A stretch of DNA of 64,000 nt, taken from contig NZ_FNOH01000015.1 of NCBI RefSeq assembly GCF_900106535.1, positions 1 to 64,000 on the forward strand, in the 5' to 3' direction. Under the pieces are notes generated by a model. That model saw only the letters and a list, made by a program, of their open reading frames with translations. It was not told the DNA's origin and made no database searches. Made by a program: the position numbers and the translations under genes. Below, in pieces: positions 58,398-64,000 of the stretch. Within the stretch, counting starts at the first letter, position 1. Every line of letters begins with the position of its first letter. Source of the DNA: Myxococcus xanthus (GTDB lineage Bacteria > Myxococcota > Myxococcia > Myxococcales > Myxococcaceae).

Positions 58398-59960
58398 CTA
58401 CTCGCCTCCCGCCGTCTCGCAGCAGCCCGCGCCGATGGAGTCCTTGAGGATCTCCGTCTTGAGCAGGAAGGCACCGGTGGTGACGACCTCCACCCCCGCC
58501 GAGAGGCCCTTGACGATTTCCACCTCCTCGCGCGTGCTGGCGCCCAGCTCCACCGCGACGGGCTCGTAGAGCCCCGGCTGCTTGCGCACGAAGACCAGCG
58601 TCTGGCCTTCCGCGCGCTGGATGGCCGCGTGGGGAACCAGCACCGCCTCATGTTCCGGGGCGACCTGGACCCTTGCCCTGAGGAAGAGCCCGGCCTTGAG
58701 GGCGCCGTCGGGGTTGGGCAGTTCGACCCGGGCGCGCACCGTGCGGGAGGCCCGGTCCACCGACGCGCTCACGCGGGTGAGGGTGGCGTCACGCGTCTGT
58801 CCGGGCATGCTTTCGAAGGTGAGGGTGACGCGCTGTCCCGCGCGAACCTGGAACGCGTCCGCCTCCGGAATCTCCAGCAGGGCCCACATGGTGCTCAGGT
58901 CCGCCACCTGGATGAGCGGCTGTCCAGCGGATGCATGGCGTCCGGCGACGGCGTCTCGCGCCACCACCGTCCCCGCGAAGGGCGCCGACAGGGCATAGGT
59001 CCCCTGCGGGCCCTGGCCGTTGGCGCCCGCGGCGGAGAGCGCTGCGCGGGCGGCATTGCGCTCGGCCTCGGCCGCCGCGACCTCCGCCTGGGCGGTCTCC
59101 ACGTGTTTTCGTGCGCGGATTCCGCTCGTGGCCAACTGCTGCTCGCGCTCGAGCGCCGAGCGCGCCACCGTCAGCCGCGTCTGTGCCGCCGACAGCCGTC
59201 CCTGGTCCGCGCCCACGGCCCCCGAGGTGACCAGCACCAGTGGCTGGCCCGCCTTCACCTCGTCGCCGACGTCCACGCGGACGTCCGTTATCAGCGCCTC
59301 GCTGCGGGCGGACAGCTGCGCCAGCCGGTTCTGGTTGAAGTCGAGCTGCCCGACGACGTCCAGGGTCCGGGCAAAGGGCCGCTTCACCGCGCGACGTGTC
59401 TGGATGCCAGCCTCGCGGGCCGTCTCGGCGGACGCGAGACGGACGCGTGTGCCCGGCTCGGGGAAGGTGGGGGGCTGGGCACCCGCGGCCTTCACCAACT
59501 CCGGGTGGCAGTACGGGCAGACGGACTCCGGGAAGCCGTGCTCCCGGCAGTAGTCACCGGCCTCGATGAACTTCGCGACCAGCGACGGGTTGCATTTGGT
59601 GCAGCGGGACTCGGGGACCGCGTGCTCCTTGCACCAATCCTTGGGGGTGGTGTCCCGCGCGGTGAAGGTGAGGCCCGGGTTGCATTGGAAGCACTGGGAT
59701 TCGGGGACGCCGTGCTCACCGCACCAGTCGTCCTGGTCCTTGAAGACGTCGATGAGGTCGGGGTTGCACCGGGTGCACAGCTCCGCGGGGACGCGGTGCT
59801 CACAGAGTGCGACCTCGGACGGGGTGGACGTGCCTCCCGAGGCGACTGGCGGCGGTGAAGGCGCCTTCGCCGTGGGGGGACTCGCTTGTTGGCTGCAACT
59901 GGCGGCGCTCAGTGCCAGCAGCACCGCCAGGACGCTGGGGCCGACTCGGGAGGCACGCAT
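58398..59960 (-). CDS. RND efflux adaptor lipoprotein with Cys/His-rich N-terminal repeats
   Basis: The product is 520 residues. A lipobox (LSAASC, Cys about 22) anchors it to the inner-membrane periplasmic face. Residues 52-155 hold four repeats of the form C-EH-x(2)-P-E/A-x(2)-C-x(2)-C-N/H-P-x-L, spaced about 30 residues apart. The remaining 350 residues are a normal CusB/CzcB membrane-fusion protein: a barrel-sandwich hybrid with paired lipoyl-like halves, a helical hairpin (about 250-310) and beta-barrel and proximal domains (YEPVAVELGASTREEVEI). The cysteines and histidines could bind metal and deliver it to the CzcA pump. Neighbour: a small protein with two more copies of the repeat, whose TAG stop directly abuts this ATG. 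Confidence 0.92.
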   Translation of the reverse strand: MRASRVGPSVLAVLLALSAASCSQQASPPTAKAPSPPPVASGGTSTPSEVALCEHRVPAELCTRCNPDLIDVFKDQDDWCGEHGVPESQCFQCNPGLTFTARDTTPKDWCKEHAVPESRCTKCNPSLVAKFIEAGDYCREHGFPESVCPYCHPELVKAAGAQPPTFPEPGTRVRLASAETAREAGIQTRRAVKRPFARTLDVVGQLDFNQNRLAQLSARSEALITDVRVDVGDEVKAGQPLVLVTSGAVGADQGRLSAAQTRLTVARSALEREQQLATSGIRARKHVETAQAEVAAAEAERNAARAALSAAGANGQGPQGTYALSAPFAGTVVARDAVAGRHASAGQPLIQVADLSTMWALLEIPEADAFQVRAGQRVTLTFESMPGQTRDATLTRVSASVDRASRTVRARVELPNPDGALKAGLFLRARVQVAPEHEAVLVPHAAIQRAEGQTLVFVRKQPGLYEPVAVELGASTREEVEIVKGLSAGVEVVTTGAFLLKTEILKDSIGAGCCETAGGE

Positions 59961-60230
59961 CTACTTCACGCCCTTCTTGGAGAGTTCCGGGTTGCAGAGG
60001 ACGCACTGGGATTCGGGCCGCGCGTGCTCGGGGCACCAGTCACCCTTGGCCTTGAAGACGGGAGCCAGCTTCGGGTTGCAGCGGGCACAGAGGCTCTTCT
60101 GGACGCCGTGCTCGCAGCGCGGCTTCTCGGACCCGGCCGTCTGGGGCTGCTGGGCGGGCTTGCTCTCGTCGGCCAGGACGGGGGCGGCGAACAGGGACAG
60201 GACGACGGACAGCGTACGCAGCGAGTGCAT
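59961..60230 (-). CDS. Small secreted protein with two Cys/His repeats
   Basis: The product is 89 residues. AGGAG is nine bases before the ATG. A signal peptide (MHSLRTLSVVLSLFAAPVLA) is followed by two copies of the repeat found in the adjacent adaptor: CEHGVQKSLCARCNPKLAPV and CPEHARPESQCVLCNPEL. Each unit offers up to three cysteines and one histidine for a metal ion. I infer a periplasmic metal-binding or metallochaperone role for the same efflux operon. No enzyme motif. Stop and next start codon are adjacent (TAG ATG), which favours coupled translation. Confidence 0.85.
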   Translation of the reverse strand: MHSLRTLSVVLSLFAAPVLADESKPAQQPQTAGSEKPRCEHGVQKSLCARCNPKLAPVFKAKGDWCPEHARPESQCVLCNPELSKKGVK

Positions 60231-60385
60231 GATGAGGCGCTCCTGCCGGGGCGCGTGCCCACGGCGGTGGTGGCCCGCGCGAAGGTGCGCGGGAAGGTCG
60301 GACAGGGCTTGGGCGCAGCGGGAGGACGTTCGCGCACGTCCGGCCACGGCCCTCGCAAGACACACGTCTCCCGTGAAGGGCGGTG

Positions 60386-60688
60386 TCAGGCTCTGGGCGG
60401 CTGGAAGATGTCGGTCCCTACGCCGGAGAGCGTGGGCTCCTCCACGCGCGAGGGGATGGGCAGCGGCCGGGGCGGCGGGATGAGACGCGCGTTGGGCAAC
60501 GCGGGAGCGGGGGCGGCTCTCAGCGGGCAGCACACGCACAGCACGCAGTTGGGCGAGCAGTCCTCGCACTCGTCGGATGCCTCTTCCGCGCATTCGTCGT
60601 GCACGTCCGACGCCAGGGCCAGCGTCTGGAAGACGCCGCCCGTCATCAGGACGAGGAGCACGGCGAGAAATCGCAGAAGGGACTGCAT
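60386..60688 (-). CDS. Small secreted Cys-rich protein, first gene of the metal-efflux operon
   Basis: The product is 100 residues. The N-terminal signal peptide (LLRFLAVLLVLMTGGVFQTL) is followed by an acidic Cys/His stretch (SDVHDECAEEASDECEDCSP, then CVLCVCCP) with seven cysteines in about 25 residues, then a proline-rich tail. It resembles, in size and position only, the small periplasmic proteins (such as CzcI) that open some metal-efflux operons. A metal-sensing or binding role is inferred. The ribosome site is weak, so the start is less certain. It is 155 bases ahead of the next gene. Confidence 0.7.
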   Translation of the reverse strand: MQSLLRFLAVLLVLMTGGVFQTLALASDVHDECAEEASDECEDCSPNCVLCVCCPLRAAPAPALPNARLIPPPRPLPIPSRVEEPTLSGVGTDIFQPPRA

Positions 60689-60722
60689 CCGGGACCGGCT
60701 TATTAAATGGGGCTTGGCGGTG

Positions 60723-61232
60723 TCAATCCAGCGGGCGAGGCGCTGAGGGTGAGGGTTCGCGTATCAGGCGCTCCAGCAGACGGCGCATCGCGCCGGCATC
60801 CCATTCCCGCGGGCCCGAGAAGCGGGCGACCTGGCGGCCGTCGACCAGGAGGACGCTGACGGGGAGCTGGTCCGCGCCGAACGCGTCACCGGCCCGTTTG
60901 TCCACGTCGAGGCGCAGGTGAAGCGGCGTGGGTGGAGGCCCCTTGAAGAAGGACTCCACCGCCTGGGGCGTCTCGTCATGGCTGAAGACGACGACCTGGA
61001 GGTCCTCGGGGGGCGCTTGGGCCAGGGCGACGAGCTGGGGTGTCTCCTGCCTGCAGGGCGGACACCACGACGCCCAGAACACGATGAGCAAGGCGCGGGA
61101 GGGCGGCACGTCCGCGACGGTGGGCGCGGTCCCCTGGAGCCGGACATAGGCCGGTGGGGGCTCGCGCTTGCATGCCCAGGTCAGCGGCGACAGGCCGAGC
61201 AGGAGCAGGCTCAAGGCGGTAGGCGTGCGCAT
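60723..61232 (-). CDS. TlpA/ResA-like thioredoxin-fold lipoprotein
   Basis: The product is 169 residues. The lipobox LTWAC puts it in the envelope. The redox-active motif WCPPC sits in VFWASWCPPCRQETPQLVAL, followed by a thioredoxin fold (LQVVVFSHDETPQAV, LPVSVLLVDGRQVARFSG) with the cis-Pro in LPV. Such proteins reduce or oxidise periplasmic disulfides, for example in cytochrome c maturation. It is 34 bases upstream of the small Cys-rich gene on the same strand, so it may be co-transcribed with the metal operon and keep its cysteines reduced; this link is inference. Confidence 0.88.
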   Translation of the reverse strand: MRTPTALSLLLLGLSPLTWACKREPPPAYVRLQGTAPTVADVPPSRALLIVFWASWCPPCRQETPQLVALAQAPPEDLQVVVFSHDETPQAVESFFKGPPPTPLHLRLDVDKRAGDAFGADQLPVSVLLVDGRQVARFSGPREWDAGAMRRLLERLIREPSPSAPRPLD

Positions 61233-61327
61233 CCTGAGGGTGATACCTCAAGACGCGGCGCCTGCCATGCGCGCCTGGGACCAGGCCGGAGCCCACGAGG
61301 GAGCTCCGGCCCGGTGGGGTTCAACGA

Positions 61328-63406
61328 CTAGAGCTTGGCTGCCGTCGCGCTGAAGGCCGCGCAGGCGGCGGGCACCGCGAAGCCGTTGGTGGGCGTCGTG
61401 CCGCCGGAGCCGCTGGACACGGCGTTGGTGCCCATGCCGAACGCGGCGAAGGCCGTCCACAGGCGGCAGACGTCCTCGCCACCGTGCAGGGTGGTGGCCG
61501 CGGTGATGATGCCGTCACGCACCTGGGTGAAGGTGGGGCTGCACGGCGTGTTCTTCAGGCCCTGGGTGAAGTACAGCATCATGCGCTGGTTACCCGCGGT
61601 GCCCGTGGCGTCGTACAGGTTGGCGCTGAAGCCGTGGTGGTTGACCAGGGCCCAGTAGGCCTCCCACATGCCCTGGGCGAACACGGCACCCACGCCGTGC
61701 GGAACCGCCATGCCGTTGATGCTGGCGTAGGTCCAGGTGTTGACGGCGCTGCTGGTGCTGTAGCGCTGGGGACGGATGCCCACGCCCGTGGTGGGCTGGT
61801 TCAGGGCGTAGGTGCCCACGCCGCGGCCCTGCGCGCCGGTGTCCGTCGCCTTCGCGGTGTAGAAGAGCGACAGGAAGTCGCTGATGCCCTCGCCCGGCTG
61901 CTGGCGGTTCGACAAGCAGGACACGTTGCTGGGGCCGCCCACGAGGCGGTTGGAGATGCCGTGGCCGTACTCGTGGACGATGATGCCGGCGTCCAGGTCT
62001 CCGTCCTTGTTCGGCGTCACCGTGTTCCAGCGGTACATCTGCATGCGCGGCCGTTGGCCATCCGGCGGGGTCATGAAGTTGGCGTTGTTCATGCCGCCGC
62101 CGTCCTGCGCCTCCGCGCGGACGTCGTCGTTGCCGGCGCCGCCCCGGCCGTAGTTGTTGACCTGGAAGTTACCGGACGCCTCATCGAAGCCGTACTGGTA
62201 CTGGACGTCGTGGATGATGTTGTTCCAGTAGAACAGGTTGGTGACGGCCGCGGGGATGTACGTGGACGGCGCGCCCGTGAGGGTGATGGGGAAGTCGCAG
62301 TGGATGAGCGAGGTGCAGTCGGGCTGCACGGCGGGCGGCAGGCCATCGTTGTTGGTGTCCTCGTAGGCGTGGACGTTGTTGCCGCGGAGGGTGGTGTACT
62401 CCGCGCCGGCCGCTCCGTTCGTATCGTGCCAGCCGTAGGGCGACGCCGTGGCGTTGGCGGGGTTGGAGACCAGCACGCGCCCATCCGCTGGCGGCAGCGG
62501 CGTGGTGTGGTTGGGGCTCTCCACCGGCATGGGATAGACGCGGTAGGCATCATCGGCCGCCACCCAGTCGAAGCGGGTCCAGACCTCGCCCGTGGACGCG
62601 TCCACCGTGACGTCGTAGGCGTGGTCGGTGTCCAGGGTGTGGACCTGGAAGCGCCACACCAGCCGGGCCTCGCCTCGGCGGACCGGCAGCACCGCCAGCT
62701 CCGCGTCGATGGGCTCGGTGGACAGGCCTTCCACCGCCACGCGCGTGCGCTGACGCGCGCCGGGCTCGGCCTTCAGGGACTGCGGCGCCGCGGAGAGGCG
62801 GACGCCCAGGTGCTTCGCCACGCCCACCACCGCGTCCGCGGCGCTCAGGCGCGGCGTGGTGCCAGCGAGCGAGGACTCCAGGGCCGGGAGGAAGTCGCTG
62901 TGCACGCTGAGCACGCGGCCGTCGCGGTCCACGTTGATCTGAAGCTGGCCGTTGTAGACGGGCAGGCCCCGGTACGTCTGGCGCAGGTACAGGTTGGTGG
63001 TGCCGCTCACCTTCGAATAGACGCGGTCCGTCACCTCGAGGTTCGCCAGGTCGTTGAGCCCCAGCCCGAGCGCGTCCCGGTGCTTCTGGACGAAGTCCAG
63101 GCCAATGGCCATCGGGTCCCCGCTGCGCGGATCGGAGAGCGCACCCACCGGATTGGTGAGCGAGCGCACCAGGCCGTTGGACTCGTCGAACTCCACCATC
63201 AGTTCCGGCACGGCCTGCCGCAGCGCGGCCTGGCTGGACGTCTGGGCAGACGAGATGCCAAACCGTGCCTGCGCGTTGTAGGCATCTCGCGCATCGTAAT
63301 TACGAACGCCTTCCTCTGAATGGACTGCCATTGCAGCGGAACCCGAGAGGGTTCCCACGAGAAACACCGCATGAAAAAGGCGCCTTCGGTAAGGACCTGA
63401 GGACAT
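61328..63406 (-). CDS. Secreted M36 (fungalysin-type) zinc metallopeptidase
   Basis: The product is 692 residues. The ATG at 63406 (MSSGPYRRR) has AGGAG six bases upstream. Order: signal peptide ending near AMA (residue 28); an FTP-type inhibitory propeptide (about 85-220, with LRQTYRGLPVYNGQLQINVD); the catalytic domain with HEYGHGISNR (zinc His/Glu, first His about 478) and the third ligand Glu in EGISDFLSL; and a short C-terminal part (DVCRLWTAFAAFGMG). Cysteines pair in NVSC...C and PCSP...VC. Predicted extracellular endopeptidase, fitting predatory myxobacteria. Upstream is a large palindrome (63517-63553). Confidence 0.95.
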   Translation of the reverse strand: MSSGPYRRRLFHAVFLVGTLSGSAAMAVHSEEGVRNYDARDAYNAQARFGISSAQTSSQAALRQAVPELMVEFDESNGLVRSLTNPVGALSDPRSGDPMAIGLDFVQKHRDALGLGLNDLANLEVTDRVYSKVSGTTNLYLRQTYRGLPVYNGQLQINVDRDGRVLSVHSDFLPALESSLAGTTPRLSAADAVVGVAKHLGVRLSAAPQSLKAEPGARQRTRVAVEGLSTEPIDAELAVLPVRRGEARLVWRFQVHTLDTDHAYDVTVDASTGEVWTRFDWVAADDAYRVYPMPVESPNHTTPLPPADGRVLVSNPANATASPYGWHDTNGAAGAEYTTLRGNNVHAYEDTNNDGLPPAVQPDCTSLIHCDFPITLTGAPSTYIPAAVTNLFYWNNIIHDVQYQYGFDEASGNFQVNNYGRGGAGNDDVRAEAQDGGGMNNANFMTPPDGQRPRMQMYRWNTVTPNKDGDLDAGIIVHEYGHGISNRLVGGPSNVSCLSNRQQPGEGISDFLSLFYTAKATDTGAQGRGVGTYALNQPTTGVGIRPQRYSTSSAVNTWTYASINGMAVPHGVGAVFAQGMWEAYWALVNHHGFSANLYDATGTAGNQRMMLYFTQGLKNTPCSPTFTQVRDGIITAATTLHGGEDVCRLWTAFAAFGMGTNAVSSGSGGTTPTNGFAVPAACAAFSATAAKL

Positions 63407-63516
63407 GTCGTGCTCCTGCACTGCGGGTTGACCGCGCTCCTCTGGGAGCTACGGTGCTGGAGCGGCAGAAATCACACTTTGAGTGAAAATAGCAAATCAC
63501 CAACTAATCTGGAATT

Positions 63517-63553
63517 CTGCGGTTTTGTGCAACGGATTTGCACAGTCCCGCAG
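63517..63553. other. Long imperfect palindrome upstream of the M36 gene
   Basis: Outer stem CTGCG (63517-63521) with CGCAG (63549-63553); inner stem TGTGCAA (63526-63532) with TTGCACA (63538-63544), loop CGGAT, four-base internal loops GTTT and GTCC. It lies between the stop of an MFS transporter gene (63590) and the M36 start (63406), in AT-richer DNA. It can be a terminator for the first gene or an operator for the second; the sequence does not decide. Confidence 0.5.
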
Positions 63554-63589
63554 TATGACAAGCAATGACGCTGTTGCGTCTTTTGAATG

Positions 63590-64000
63590 TCAATCATCCA
63601 ACGCTGCGCGGTGAGCAGGAATTGGCCGCGGGAGCAGGCGCGACAGCAGCGCTCTCACGGAGCGCACGGGGTGGGCGCCGGGCTCGGGGATGCGCGCCGT
63701 CAACAGGGCCGCGCCCAGGCGGGCCACCGAGGACAGCACGAAGAGCGCGTGCAGGTTCACCCAGACGTGGCCGCCCAGGGTGAACTGGGTGGGCAGGGCG
63801 GCGGCGATGGCGCCTCCCAGCGCGGCCGCGGCGGTATAGGCCAGGCCGCCGGCGGTGGCGAAGGCCGCCAGGTAGAAGGGGCGGTTCTTCCGGGGGGCGA
63901 CGGTCAGGGGCAGCTCGAAGATGGCCAGACCGTGACCGCTCCACAGCGCCCCGGCGAGGACGACGTCGAAGAGCAGGGGCCACAGCGTCCCCGCGGAAGG
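63590..64000 (-). CDS. MFS transporter, C-terminal part (cut by window edge)
   Basis: The minus strand is open from base 64000 to a TGA at 63590-63592 with no start inside the window, giving 136 residues. The translation is hydrophobic with clear membrane helices: LWPLLFDVVLAGALWSGHGL, LAAFATAGGLAYTAAAALGG and VNLHALFVLSSVARLGAALL, then a short tail (LLSRLLPRPIPAHRAALDD). This matches the last three helices and tail of a Major Facilitator-type protein. The neighbouring frame ending at 63594 is an Arg/Pro-rich shadow. Substrate unknown. Confidence 0.8.
   Translation of the reverse strand, partial: PSAGTLWPLLFDVVLAGALWSGHGLAIFELPLTVAPRKNRPFYLAAFATAGGLAYTAAAALGGAIAAALPTQFTLGGHVWVNLHALFVLSSVARLGAALLTARIPEPGAHPVRSVRALLSRLLPRPIPAHRAALDD

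Noticed and set aside
63594-63983. A 129-codon minus-strand frame at the window end
   Set aside because: Arg/Pro-rich translation; the neighbouring frame ending at 63590 gives a proper hydrophobic MFS C-terminus.

Overview
The window comes from a high-GC myxobacterium, most likely a Myxococcus species. The evidence is GC-rich third codon positions, long antisense open frames, many lipoproteins and secreted proteins, and a complete myxochelin siderophore locus in the gene order I remember for Myxococcus. No rRNA, tRNA, CRISPR array, insertion sequence or phage gene was seen. All product calls are from reading the sequence and translations; no database search was run.

Region by region. (1) 1-9357: the C-terminal three modules of a giant non-ribosomal peptide synthetase (NRPS; C-A-PCP repeats plus thioesterase). 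The 5' end lies outside the window, and two modules are near-identical tandem copies. (2) 9387-12984: a beta-propeller-like ELWxxDGT lipoprotein and a divergent M19-dipeptidase-like lipoprotein. (3) 13116-27030: the myxochelin (catecholate siderophore) locus. It has an iron-release reductase (mxcB), an aminotransferase (mxcL), an MFS exporter (mxcK), a type II DAHP synthase, the lysine-loading NRPS with reductase (mxcG) and the dihydroxybenzoate genes mxcF, mxcE, mxcD and mxcC. Three intergenic regions carry Fur-box-like palindromes, so I infer three iron-repressed transcription units. Together they would make 2,3-dihydroxybenzoate from chorismate, boost chorismate supply, couple two DHB units to lysine, release the product reductively or by amination, export it, and recover iron.

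(4) 27317-39792: two orphan MacB/ADOP-type permeases around a small membrane protein, a shortened DUF421 protein, an enolase-superfamily enzyme, and a divergent pair made of a YdiJ-like FAD/Fe-S dehydrogenase and a pyruvate-oxidase-like TPP enzyme. (5) 39928-49659: a large secreted protein with three DUF4082 repeats, an unrecognised gene, a WYL regulator divergent from a VOC/YdeI pair, a DUF3565-GNAT fusion, a formylglycine-generating-enzyme homologue and a membrane protein. (6) 49675-54822: a small beta-barrel protein, a guanidinium exporter (Gdx/SugE) preceded by a guanidine-III riboswitch, a metallo-beta-lactamase-fold hydrolase, a secreted protein, a possible decayed gene and a chemoreceptor. 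(7) 54994-60688: a heavy-metal RND efflux operon whose adaptor and accessory protein share an unusual Cys/His repeat. (8) 60723-64000: a TlpA-like lipoprotein, an M36 metallopeptidase and the end of an MFS transporter cut by the window edge.

The strongest regulatory discovery is the guanidine-III riboswitch/Gdx pair at 50520-50901. The least described protein architecture is the Cys-His repeat shared by the metal-efflux adaptor and its small partner at 58398-60230.
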